Part shown: in pieces, positions 43,197-51,409 of the stretch
Position numbering within the stretch: position 1 is the first letter of the stretch
Layout of the letters: each line of letters begins with the position of its first letter
Source: Microbacterium barkeri
GTDB lineage: Bacteria > Actinomycetota > Actinomycetes > Actinomycetales > Microbacteriaceae
NCBI RefSeq assembly: GCF_027921765.1
Contig: NZ_BSEJ01000008.1
Span: 100,015-164,014, forward strand
Reading direction: 5' to 3'
Length of the DNA: 64,000 bases
The notes under the pieces: model-generated
What the model saw: the letters and a program-made list of their open reading frames with translations, nothing else
Database searches by the model: none
Told to the model about the DNA's origin: nothing
Translations under genes and position numbers: made by a program

Positions 43197-45248
43197 TCAG
43201 CGCCTGCGGAGCGCGATCACGGTGAGGTCGTCGTCCGGCGTCCCGTGCGACGCGAGCTCGACGACCGCCTCGACGGCCTCGGGCGCCGAACGCGCCGACG
43301 ACACCCGGCGCCACACGGGCGCGAGGTCGTCGAGCCCGCCGCCGACCGCATCGAGCACGCCGTCGCTCACGACGAGCAGGGTCTCGCCGGGTGCCAGGCG
43401 CTCGGCGCCCGCCTCGCGCTGCTCCTCCGGCGCGATGCCGAGGGGAAGGCCGCCCGCGGGGAGGCGCCGGACGTCGCCCTCCGGCGGGACGATCGCCGCG
43501 AGCCCGTGGCCCGCGTCGGCGTAGGCGATCTCTCCGGTCGATGCGCGCACGAACGCGCGGAAGGCCGTCACGAAGGCACCCGCATTCGCGAGGTCGGCGT
43601 CCATGCGGCGCTCGGTCTCGACGAGCGGCCGCACGACCTCGCCGTCGGCGCTGTGGGCGCGCAGGAGCGAGCGGGTGGTCGCCGCGAGGATCGCCGCGCC
43701 CATGCCCTTGCCCATGACGTCCGCGAGGGTGATGACGGCGCCGTCGTCCACCTCGTGCCAGTCGTAGAAATCGCCGCCCACCGAGCCGGCCGGCACGAAG
43801 CGCGCGGCGAGGCTGTAGCCGGGCAGCCGCGGCTGAGCGACCGGCAGGAGGGCCGCCTGCACCTGCGCGGCGCGCTCGAGCTCGGCGCGCTCGAGCGTGA
43901 CGTCGCGGAGGACGGTGACGACGCCGCCTCCCGCGCGAGCGGGCAGCCGGGCCGTCGTGAACGCGACGGTGCGCTCGTCGGCGACCGGCGGCCGCACGAG
44001 AAGCGGCAGGTCCTTGACGTCCTCGCCGGCGAGCGAGCGGCGGAAGGGGAGCTCGTGGTCGGGGAGCGGGCTGCCGTCCAGATGACGGAGCCCCGCGAGG
44101 TCATCCGCGGCGGCCGTGCCTTCCGCGGGCTCTGCGTCGTCGCCGGTCAGGAGGCGCCGTGCCGCGGGATTGCGGACGACGATGCGGCCGTCGCGGTCGA
44201 CCACCCGCACGCCCTCAGTCATCGTGTCAACGATCGTGCGCAGCAGCTCGGCCTGAGCCTGCGCTCCGTCGCGTGCCTCGCGCAGCGCGGTGGCGAGCGC
44301 GTGCCGGTCGTCCCTGTCGAGCGCGAGCGCGAGTCCGATCGTGCACACGAGCACGGTGTAGAGCTGGGCGACCGCGATCTGCGTCGTCGCATCGTCGAGC
44401 CCGAGGAAGGGGCCGATGCCGCTCGCGGTCAGGGCGATCGCGACGACCGCGACGAGGGCCCCGTGTCCGATGACGAACCGCGCCGGGAGGCGCACGCCCG
44501 CCCAACAGGCCAGCGTGAGCAGAGGGAAGACGACGGTCGGCTCGGCGAATCCCGCGAACCAGGCGGCGTGCACGGCGGGGGAGAGCACGAGCACCGCGAA
44601 CCACTCGAGCGGGCGCGACGCGAGGCCGGCGCCGAGGTCGGACAGGCGGAGAATCGGGAGCCCCGCGCGCCGACGACGCACGCTGTCGCCCACCATGAAG
44701 CCGAGGGGCACGAGCACGACGATGCTGCCGAGATTGCGCGCGCACCACAGGAGGACGACGTTCCACTGCCATCCGGTGCCCGAGAGAAGTCCGTCGACCT
44801 GGATGAGCGGCGACGAGATGAGCGGGCCGGCCACTGCCGCGAGCAGGAACCACCACAGCTCGCGGCGGTCGAGAAGGCGACCGGCGCGGCTGAACCAGAC
44901 GCGCGGGCAGCGCCGCGCCAGCACCGCGCGGCACACGACGGCCTGCACGACGGCCGCGAGCCCGCCGAACACGCTCTGCAGCGGGGCGCCGCCGGTCGCC
45001 GAGACGACCGCCCACGTGAGGACCCCCATGAGCGCGAGGTCCAAGGCGATCCAGGGGCGCCGCGCTCGCGCGACCATCCACAGCACCGAGACGCCCGCGG
45101 CCGGCCACACCATGCTGATCCCGCTGTCGGGCAGCACCGTCAGGCGCCCCGCGATCGCGGCGAGGGCGTACGCGAGGGAGAACCCCGCGAGCAGCGATGC
45201 CTCCGAGGCGACCGTCACAGCCATCCGCGCGGGGCGGTTCGCGGTCAT
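43197..45248 (-). CDS. Membrane-bound SpoIIE-type (PP2C) phosphatase with MASE1-like and PAS domains
   Basis: A 683-residue signalling protein. About eight membrane helices (residues 15-310) resemble a MASE1 sensor. A PAS domain follows (about 335-450), with TIVDTMTEGVRVVDRDGRI. The C-terminal SpoIIE phosphatase (about 465-680) has the metal-binding GGDFYDWHEVDDG, DVMGKGMGAAILAA, ADAGHGLAAIV, VSDGVLDA and a final DDDLTVIALRR. Such enzymes dephosphorylate anti-sigma antagonists or turn over second-messenger partners. The start is placed at MTANRP since the upstream extension is low-complexity. It lies 10 nt after the MarR gene on the same strand, so the two may be cotranscribed. Confidence 0.88.
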   Translation of the reverse strand: MTANRPARMAVTVASEASLLAGFSLAYALAAIAGRLTVLPDSGISMVWPAAGVSVLWMVARARRPWIALDLALMGVLTWAVVSATGGAPLQSVFGGLAAVVQAVVCRAVLARRCPRVWFSRAGRLLDRRELWWFLLAAVAGPLISSPLIQVDGLLSGTGWQWNVVLLWCARNLGSIVVLVPLGFMVGDSVRRRRAGLPILRLSDLGAGLASRPLEWFAVLVLSPAVHAAWFAGFAEPTVVFPLLTLACWAGVRLPARFVIGHGALVAVVAIALTASGIGPFLGLDDATTQIAVAQLYTVLVCTIGLALALDRDDRHALATALREARDGAQAQAELLRTIVDTMTEGVRVVDRDGRIVVRNPAARRLLTGDDAEPAEGTAAADDLAGLRHLDGSPLPDHELPFRRSLAGEDVKDLPLLVRPPVADERTVAFTTARLPARAGGGVVTVLRDVTLERAELERAAQVQAALLPVAQPRLPGYSLAARFVPAGSVGGDFYDWHEVDDGAVITLADVMGKGMGAAILAATTRSLLRAHSADGEVVRPLVETERRMDADLANAGAFVTAFRAFVRASTGEIAYADAGHGLAAIVPPEGDVRRLPAGGLPLGIAPEEQREAGAERLAPGETLLVVSDGVLDAVGGGLDDLAPVWRRVSSARSAPEAVEAVVELASHGTPDDDLTVIALRRR

Positions 45249-45258
45249 GGCGCTGTCC

Positions 45259-45816
45259 TCACTCCGGGGCGTCGGGGGCGGGCGCGGTGGCTGCGAGGGC
45301 CTCGAGGAAGCGGATGACGACCTCGCGCTCGTCGGGTGCGAGGGCCGCGGCGACGTCGAACCTCCGTGCATGCGTGCGCCCGACGCTCGCCCGTGCGGAT
45401 GCCCGTGTCTCCTCGGTGACCTCGATCGCCAGGCTCCTGCGATCGTGGGGGTGGGGGAGGCGCCGGATGTGGTCGCCCGCCGCGAGACGATCGAGGAGCT
45501 TGGTGGTCGACGCGGTCGAGATGCCCAGGTGGGCCGCGATCGAGCTCGGCGTCACGACCGCGCCGTGGCGCTGCGACGCGATGATGTAGCGCAGGGCGCG
45601 CATGTCGGTCTCGCCGAGCTTCATATAGCGGCGCGAGGCCTCGCTCATGGCGCGCTCGGCGTTCCGCCAGGTCTGCAGCGCCTCGAGCACGCGCACGACC
45701 TGAGCGAGCTCGTCGTCCGTGAGGTGCGCCCGCTGGACGAGCTCCTCGTCGGGATCGATCACCCGGGGATCGAGCATCGAGAACCGCTCGTCGCGGGGTG
45801 CGTGGTCTTCTGGCAC
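45259..45816 (-). CDS. MarR-family regulator, CrtR-like
   Basis: A 185-residue winged-helix repressor. The DNA-binding part (residues about 70-140) shows MRALRYIIASQ, TPSSIAAHLGISTASTTKLLDRL and the wing HPHDRRSLAIEV. It is divergent from a complete carotenoid operon, the same arrangement as CrtR of Corynebacterium glutamicum, a MarR protein that responds to the crtE product GGPP. By that analogy it likely represses the crt genes and itself. The GTG start follows a TAAGCT -10 box by 6 nt, so it is probably leaderless. It leads into the SpoIIE phosphatase gene. Confidence 0.85.
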   Translation of the reverse strand: MPEDHAPRDERFSMLDPRVIDPDEELVQRAHLTDDELAQVVRVLEALQTWRNAERAMSEASRRYMKLGETDMRALRYIIASQRHGAVVTPSSIAAHLGISTASTTKLLDRLAAGDHIRRLPHPHDRRSLAIEVTEETRASARASVGRTHARRFDVAAALAPDEREVVIRFLEALAATAPAPDAPE

Positions 45817-45860
45817 AGCGTGAGCTTACCCTCCGTCGGAAAATCAGCTATGTTGATTGC

Positions 45861-45871
45861 TAGCTTAGCTA
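45861..45871. promoter_or_regulatory. Likely CrtR-type operator between the MarR gene and the crt operon
   Basis: A perfect 11-bp palindrome TAGCT-T-AGCTA lies in the 75-bp divergent intergenic region, 21 nt before the idi start. Surrounding bases are AT-rich for this genome. Position and symmetry suit a MarR dimer controlling both directions. Confidence 0.6.
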
Positions 45872-45891
45872 ATAACAGGGTGGGAGAGGCG

Positions 45892-46446
45892 ATGCGCACG
45901 ATGACGGGTCACGACGAGCGGGTGGTGCTCCTCAACGAGGACGGCCGTCCCACGGGCGTCGCCGACAAGGCGAGCGTGCACGGGGCGAGCACGCCCCTCC
46001 ATCTCGCGTTCTCCTGCCACGTGAGCGATGACGCGGGGCGCATCCTGCTGACCCGCCGCGCCCTGTCCAAGCGCACGTGGCCGGGGGTCTGGACCAATGC
46101 CTTCTGCGGTCATCCGGCCCCCTTCGAGCCGATCCCGGACGCGGTCGAGCGACGCGCCCGCGAGGAGCTCGGTCTCGCGCTGCGCGCGCTCCGGCTTGCC
46201 CTGCCCGACTTCCGATACCGCGCGGTCGACGCCTCGGGGATGGTGGAGAACGAGCTCTGCCCCGTCTACCTCGCGGTCGCCGACAGCGAGCTCTCTGCGC
46301 GCCCGGACGAGGTGCTCGAGGCCCGATGGGTCGACCCCGCCGACCTCGACGTCGCGCTCGCCGCGGCGCCGTGGGCGTTCAGCCCGTGGCTCGTCCGGCA
46401 GCGGCAGGAGCTCGTGCAGGCGGGCGCCGCGGCGAGGACGCCGTGA
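45892..46446 (+). CDS. idi: Isopentenyl-diphosphate delta-isomerase, type I
   Basis: A 184-residue Nudix-fold enzyme interconverting IPP and DMAPP, supplying both building blocks for carotenoid synthesis. Key residues are visible: HLAFSCHV with a metal-binding His, WPGVWTNAFCGHP with the catalytic Cys, the Nudix-like RREELGL-type AREELGL, and the catalytic Glu in VENELCPVYLA. A GGAGAGG ribosome site precedes the ATG. It is the first gene of the crt operon, and its stop overlaps the crtE start (TGATG). Confidence 0.95.
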   Translation: MRTMTGHDERVVLLNEDGRPTGVADKASVHGASTPLHLAFSCHVSDDAGRILLTRRALSKRTWPGVWTNAFCGHPAPFEPIPDAVERRAREELGLALRALRLALPDFRYRAVDASGMVENELCPVYLAVADSELSARPDEVLEARWVDPADLDVALAAAPWAFSPWLVRQRQELVQAGAAARTP

Positions 46447-47492
46447 TGTCCGCTGTGCGCAGCGCGCCTGAGCGGGTGGAGGACGTGCTCGGCGCCTTCC
46501 TCGCCGAGCGGGTCGAGCGCGCGGCGAGCCTGGGGGCGCCCTACGCCCGCCTCTGGCAGCGGCTCGCCGACGCGTCGCGCGGCGGGAAGCGCCTGCGCCC
46601 CCGGCTCGTGCTCGCCGCGCACGACCGTCTCGGCGGCAAGGACGACTCCTCGGCGCGGACGGCCGCCGCCGCGCTCGAGCTCCTGCACACAGCCCTGCTT
46701 CTCCATGACGACGTCCTGGACGGCGATCTCGTCCGCCGCGGCCGTCCGAATCTCGCGGGGGCGTTCGCGACCGAGGCCATCGAGAGCGGCCTCGGATCCG
46801 ACGCGGCGACGTCCTGGGGCGCCGCGTCCGGCGTGCTGGCGGGCGACCTGCTCCTCAGCGCGGTGCACGCGCTCGTGTCCCGCATCGAGTCGCCGGCGCG
46901 CGCCGCCGTGCACGAGATCGTCGACGAGAGCCTCTTCCTCACGGCGGCGGGCGAGCACGCCGACGTCGGCTTCAGTCTCGGCGCCGTGCCCGCGGACACC
47001 GCCGGGATCGTGCGCATGATGGAGCAGAAGACCGCGAGCTACTCCTTCGCCGCTCCGCTGCGCGTCGGTGCGGTCCTCGCCGGCGCCGGGCCGCTCGTCG
47101 ACGCGGCGCTGCAGCGGATCGGCACGCAGCTCGGCTTCGTCTACCAGCTGCGAGACGACGTCCTCGGCGTCTTCGGCACGGAGGAGCGCACGGGCAAGAC
47201 CGCTCTCGGCGACCTGCGCGAGGGCAAGCGCACCCTGCTCGTGGCCTTCGCCGAGCCGCATGCGGCGTGGCGCGAGGTCGCGCATCTCTTCGGCCGGCGC
47301 TCTCTCGAGGAGGACGACGCCGCTCTGCTGCGCGACGCGATCCGCGCGAGCGGAGCGGCGGACGAGATCGAGCGGCTCATCGCGGAGCAGAGCGCGGCGA
47401 CGCGCCGCGAGATCGCGGCCGCGCCGATCCCCGACGGGCTGCGGGCGGAGCTGGATGCGCTCGTCGGGCGCTGTGCGGAGCGGGACGCATGA
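46446..47492 (+). CDS. crtE: Geranylgeranyl diphosphate synthase
   Basis: A 348-residue trans-prenyltransferase making C20 GGPP from IPP and DMAPP/FPP. The first Asp-rich motif is LLHDDVLDGD, beginning at Asp88, and the second is QLRDDVLGVFG; GGKRLRPRL marks the substrate-binding start. DDVLG, with Gly at the last place, is common in actinobacterial members. It lies in a run of overlapping genes and is coupled to crtB by an ATGA-type overlap. Its product is the probable ligand of the MarR regulator. Confidence 0.95.
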   Translation: MSAVRSAPERVEDVLGAFLAERVERAASLGAPYARLWQRLADASRGGKRLRPRLVLAAHDRLGGKDDSSARTAAAALELLHTALLLHDDVLDGDLVRRGRPNLAGAFATEAIESGLGSDAATSWGAASGVLAGDLLLSAVHALVSRIESPARAAVHEIVDESLFLTAAGEHADVGFSLGAVPADTAGIVRMMEQKTASYSFAAPLRVGAVLAGAGPLVDAALQRIGTQLGFVYQLRDDVLGVFGTEERTGKTALGDLREGKRTLLVAFAEPHAAWREVAHLFGRRSLEEDDAALLRDAIRASGAADEIERLIAEQSAATRREIAAAPIPDGLRAELDALVGRCAERDA

Positions 47493-48361
47493 CGGCCTTG
47501 GACCTCTACACCCGAACGGCGCGCGCGGCGTCGTCCCGCGTGCTTCCCGCCTATTCGTCCTCGTTCGGGCTCGCGAGCCGCCTGCTGCCCCCGCGCGTCC
47601 GCGGCCACATCGCCGACGTCTACGCGCTCGTGCGCGTCGCCGACGAGATCGTCGACGGCCCCGCGAGCGAGGCGGGGCTCGGCGATGCTGCGCGGCGAGC
47701 CGCCCTGGACGAGCTCGAGGGCGAGACGCTGCGGGCGCTCTCGTGCGGGTTCAGCGCGAACCTCGTCGTGCATGCCTTCGCCGACACCGCGCGGCGCACG
47801 GGCATCCCCGAGACCCTCATACGCCCGTTCTTCGCGTCGATGCGGATGGACGCCGACGGCGTCGAGATCGGCGACGAGGCGACGTACCGCGCCTACATCC
47901 ACGGCTCCGCGGAGGTCGTCGGGTCGATGTGCCTGCGCGCGTTCGCCCAGGAGGACCGCGCGCTCCTCATCGACGACGAGCTCGAGGAGGGAGCGCGGCG
48001 CCTCGGCGCAGCCTTCCAGAAGGTGAACTTCCTGCGCGATCTGGCGGACGACTGCGAGCGGCTCGGCCGCTCGTACTTCCCGGGGGTCGACCCGCGCGCC
48101 CTGTCGGAGGACGACAAGCTCCGCATCGTCTCCGATGTCGACTCCGACCTCGCCGTCGCGTCGTCGGCTCTGACGCGGCTGCCGGGGCGGTCCCGTCGGG
48201 CGACCGCCGCGGCGGCTGGCCTCTTCTCCCGTCTCAACGACGTCCTCCGTGCGACGCCCGCGCGCGAGCTCCTCGAGCGGCGGGTCTCCGTGCCGCGCCG
48301 CGTGAAGGCCGCCGTGCTCGTGCGGGCCGCGCTCGACCGCCCGACGGCGGTGCGCGCATGA
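47489..48361 (+). CDS. crtB: Phytoene synthase
   Basis: A 290-residue squalene/phytoene synthase-fold enzyme condensing two GGPP into phytoene. The two Asp-rich sites are YALVRVADEIVDG and QKVNFLRDLADDCERLGRSYFP, both intact. SSFGLASRLLP near the N-terminus is also typical. Start and stop overlap the neighbouring crt genes, showing tight operon organisation. Confidence 0.95.
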   Translation: MTALDLYTRTARAASSRVLPAYSSSFGLASRLLPPRVRGHIADVYALVRVADEIVDGPASEAGLGDAARRAALDELEGETLRALSCGFSANLVVHAFADTARRTGIPETLIRPFFASMRMDADGVEIGDEATYRAYIHGSAEVVGSMCLRAFAQEDRALLIDDELEEGARRLGAAFQKVNFLRDLADDCERLGRSYFPGVDPRALSEDDKLRIVSDVDSDLAVASSALTRLPGRSRRATAAAAGLFSRLNDVLRATPARELLERRVSVPRRVKAAVLVRAALDRPTAVRA

Positions 48362-49902
48362 GCGCGCGCGCGGTCGTCGTCATCGGCGGCGGCATCTCGG
48401 GCCTCGCGACCGCCGCCCTGCTCGCGGCGGAGGGCGACGACGTCACTCTCATCGAGGCCCGCGACGAGCTCGGCGGTCGCGCGGGCCGGCGCCGCGTCGA
48501 CGGATTCACGTTCGACACGGGCCCCTCGTGGTACCTCATGCCCGAGGTGTTCGACCACTTCTTCCGTCTCCTCGGCACCACGGCGGCGGAGCAGCTCGAC
48601 CTCGTGCCGCTCGACCCCGCCTACCGCGTGTGGTTCGAGGGCGACGAGGTGCCGTTCGACCTGCCGGCGCACGGCGCGCGGGAGGCGCTGCGGACGCTCG
48701 ATCCCGGCGCTGCGTCGCGGATCGACGCCTACCTCGCCTCGGCCGCCGAGACCTACGACCTCGCCACGGAGCGGTTCCTGTACAGCACGTTCGCGTCGCT
48801 CCGCCCCCTGTTCGACACCCGCACGCTCCGGCGGCTGCCGCGTCTCGCTCGCCTTCTGGCCGAGCCGCTCGACCGCCTCATCGCGCGGCACGCCGACGAC
48901 CGCAGGGCGCGCCAGGTGCTCGGCTACCCCGCCGTCTTCCTCGGGACCTCGCCGTCGCGCGCACCGGGCATGTACCACCTCATGAGCCATCTCGACGTGG
49001 GCCAGGGCGTGCTCTATCCGCGCGGGGGATTCGGGACGGTGATCGACGCGATCGCGGCGCTCGCCCGCGACCGCGGCGCGCGCCTGCACACCGGATGGCG
49101 CGCCACCGGCATCGAGGTCGCGGCCGGCGCGGTGCGCGCGGTCGAGGCGGAGCGCGCGGACGGCGCTCGCACGCGCCTCGTCGCCGACGTGGTCGTCTCG
49201 AGCGCCGACCTGCGGGTGACCGAGAGCCTGCTGCCCTCGCCGCATCGCTCGCGCGCCGAGGCCTGGTGGGACCGCCGCGACCCGGGCCCCGGGGCGGTGC
49301 TGGCCCTGCTCGGCGTGCGCGGCGAGCTGCCGCAGCTCGCGCACCACTCCCTCTTCTTCACGCGCGACTGGGACGCCGGATTCGACGCGATCTACGGCCC
49401 CGCGCGTCGCATCCCCGATCCCGCGTCCCTGTACGTGTGCCGCCCGAGCGCGACCGACGACACGGTGGCGCCGGCCGGCCACGAGAACCTCTTCGTGCTC
49501 GTGCCGGTGCCGGCCGACCCCGGGATCGGGTCGGGCGGGGCGGATGGCGCGGGCGACGCCGACGTCGAGCGCACGGTCGATGCGGCGATCGACCAGATCG
49601 CCTCATGGGCGCGGGTGCCCGACCTGCGCGAGCGGATCGTCGTGCGGCAGACGATCGGGCCAGCGGACTTCGAGCGCGACTTCGGCGCCTGGCGCGGGGG
49701 AGCGCTCGGCCCCGCGCACACGCTCCGCCAGAGCGCGCTCCTGCGCGGCTCGAACGCATCCGCCCGCGTCGGCGGCCTCCTCTACGCGGGGGCGACGACG
49801 ATCCCCGGCATCGGGCTGCCGATGTGCCTCATCAGCGCGGAGCTCGTCGTGAAGCGCCTGCGCGGCGATGTCTCCGCGGGCCCGCTGCCGGAGCCGCTGT
49901 GA
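48358..49902 (+). CDS. crtI: Phytoene desaturase
   Basis: A 514-residue FAD-dependent desaturase converting phytoene to lycopene. The dinucleotide fold opens the protein (VVVIGGGISGLATAALLA, then EARDELGGRAG), FDTGPSWYLMPEVFDHFF follows, and the C-terminal signature is YAGATTIPGIGLPMCLISAE. The membrane association typical of CrtI is expected. Its ATG overlaps the crtB stop, and its stop overlaps the crtYe GTG start. Confidence 0.95.
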   Translation: MSARAVVVIGGGISGLATAALLAAEGDDVTLIEARDELGGRAGRRRVDGFTFDTGPSWYLMPEVFDHFFRLLGTTAAEQLDLVPLDPAYRVWFEGDEVPFDLPAHGAREALRTLDPGAASRIDAYLASAAETYDLATERFLYSTFASLRPLFDTRTLRRLPRLARLLAEPLDRLIARHADDRRARQVLGYPAVFLGTSPSRAPGMYHLMSHLDVGQGVLYPRGGFGTVIDAIAALARDRGARLHTGWRATGIEVAAGAVRAVEAERADGARTRLVADVVVSSADLRVTESLLPSPHRSRAEAWWDRRDPGPGAVLALLGVRGELPQLAHHSLFFTRDWDAGFDAIYGPARRIPDPASLYVCRPSATDDTVAPAGHENLFVLVPVPADPGIGSGGADGAGDADVERTVDAAIDQIASWARVPDLRERIVVRQTIGPADFERDFGAWRGGALGPAHTLRQSALLRGSNASARVGGLLYAGATTIPGIGLPMCLISAELVVKRLRGDVSAGPLPEPL

Positions 49903-50228
49903 GCCTCGTCTACCTCGGATGCCTCCTGCTCGCGCTCTCGTGCGTGCTGGCGGTCGACCGGCGCTTCCGGCTGTTCGTGTGGCGCGCTCCCGCGCACGCG
50001 GCGCTCGTCCTCGCAACCGGGCTCGTCTTCCTCCTCGCGTGGGATGCCGCCGGCATCGCCCTCGGCATCTTCTTCCGCGCCGAGACCGCGGTCATGACCG
50101 GCCTCGTGATCGCGCCCGAGCTGCCCGTCGAGGAGCCCGTGTTCCTCCTCTTCCTCTGCGAGCTCACGATGGTGCTCTTCTGCGGCGCCGACCGACTTCT
50201 GGCCGCTCGCGACAGGGGGCGGCCATGA
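49899..50228 (+). CDS. crtYe: C50 carotenoid epsilon-cyclase subunit (CrtYe-type)
   Basis: A 109-residue membrane protein with three helices (about residues 2-20, 29-50 and 75-98). The PVEEPVFLLFLCE segment contains the conserved Pro-x-Glu-Glu motif of heterodimeric lycopene cyclases. Together with the next gene it would close the rings of the C50 chain, giving decaprenoxanthin if epsilon-type, as in Corynebacterium, or a sarcinaxanthin-like pigment if gamma-type. The GTG start overlaps crtI by 4 nt. Ring specificity is inferred from gene order. Confidence 0.88.
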   Translation: MSLVYLGCLLLALSCVLAVDRRFRLFVWRAPAHAALVLATGLVFLLAWDAAGIALGIFFRAETAVMTGLVIAPELPVEEPVFLLFLCELTMVLFCGADRLLAARDRGRP

Positions 50229-50527
50229 CCTACGTCGTCCTGTGCGCGGCGTTCCTCGCCGTCGCCGTGGCCTCCGCCCTGGCACTGTCCGCCCGGCGCC
50301 GCCCGCGGCTGAGCGCGGTCGCGCTCGCCGCCGCCGCGCTCGTCGTGCTCACGGCGGTCTTCGACAGCGTCATGATCGCGGTCGGCCTGTTCGCGTACGA
50401 CGACGAGCGGATCTCCGGCGTGCGGATCGGCCTCGCGCCCCTCGAGGACTTCGCCTACCCGCTGGCGGCGGCCATCCTGCTGCCCGCGCTGTGGGTCGCC
50501 CTGAGGAGGCGCCGAGATGATCCGTGA
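50225..50527 (+). CDS. crtYf: C50 carotenoid epsilon-cyclase subunit (CrtYf-type)
   Basis: A 100-residue partner of the preceding cyclase subunit, with three helices (about residues 3-20, 29-55 and 75-92). FDSVMIAVGLFAYDDERISGVRIG followed by PLEDFAYP carries the conserved Asp-Glu and Pro-x-Glu motifs of the lycopene cyclase domain. The stop overlaps the start of the elongase gene by 11 nt. Confidence 0.88.
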   Translation: MTYVVLCAAFLAVAVASALALSARRRPRLSAVALAAAALVVLTAVFDSVMIAVGLFAYDDERISGVRIGLAPLEDFAYPLAAAILLPALWVALRRRRDDP

Positions 50528-51377
50528 CCTGCTGGTCGCATCGCGGCCCCTCAGCTGGATCAACACGGCCTTCCCCTTCGCCGCCGCGTATCTCCTGACC
50601 GCGCGCGAGGTCGACCTCGCTCTCATCGTGGGCACCGTGTTCTTCCTCATCCCCTACAACCTCGCCATGTACGGCGTGAACGACGTGTTCGACTACGCGT
50701 CCGATCTCGCCAATCCCCGCAAGGGCGGCGTGGAGGGCGCCCTGCTCGCCCCGGCCGCGCACCGCGTCGTGCTCGTCGCCGCCGCGGTGTCGTGCCTGCC
50801 GTTCGCGGTCGCGCTCGGCCTCCTCGGCGGGCCGGTGTCGTGGGCCGTCCTGGCCGTGAGCCTCTTCGCGGTCGTCGCCTACTCCGCGCCGCCCTTCCGG
50901 TTCAAGGAGGTGCCGTTCCTCGACTCGCTCACCTCGAGCGTGCACTTCGCGAGCCCCGCCGTCTACGGGATCGTGCTCGCGGGGGACGCACCCGATCGCG
51001 GAGCGCTCCTTGTGCTCGCGGCATTCCTGCTGTGGGGCGTGGCCAGTCACGCGTTCGGCGCCGTGCAGGACGTCGTGCCCGACCGAGAGGGCGGGATCGC
51101 GTCGATCGCGACGGTCCTCGGCGCGGCCCGCACGGTGCGCTTCGCGCTCGCCGCGTGGATCGCCGCGGCCCTGCTCGTGCTCGCCGCCGGCGGTACGGCG
51201 GCCTGGGCCGCTCCGCTCGCGCTCCCCTATCTCGCGACCGCCGCTCCGTACGCGCGCGTGTCCGACGCCGACTCCGCGTGCGCGAATCGCGGCTGGCGGC
51301 GCTTCCTCTGGATCAACTACGCCGTCGGCTTCGCGGTGACGATGCTCCTCATCGTCTTCGCCCTGCAGACGGCCTGA
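50517..51377 (+). CDS. crtEb: Lycopene elongase (UbiA prenyltransferase family)
   Basis: A 286-residue polytopic prenyltransferase that adds two C5 units to lycopene to make the C50 chain. The first UbiA Asp-rich motif is YGVNDVFDYASDLANPRKGG and the second is AVQDVVPDREGG. Eight to nine helices are evident. As in Corynebacterium glutamicum it sits beside crtYe/crtYf; together these define a decaprenoxanthin-type pathway. It is the last crt gene before the ferrochelatase. Confidence 0.93.
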   Translation: MIRDLLVASRPLSWINTAFPFAAAYLLTAREVDLALIVGTVFFLIPYNLAMYGVNDVFDYASDLANPRKGGVEGALLAPAAHRVVLVAAAVSCLPFAVALGLLGGPVSWAVLAVSLFAVVAYSAPPFRFKEVPFLDSLTSSVHFASPAVYGIVLAGDAPDRGALLVLAAFLLWGVASHAFGAVQDVVPDREGGIASIATVLGAARTVRFALAAWIAAALLVLAAGGTAAWAAPLALPYLATAAPYARVSDADSACANRGWRRFLWINYAVGFAVTMLLIVFALQTA

Positions 51378-51409
51378 GCCCGACCACCCTCGAACGACAG
51401 GAGCACGCC

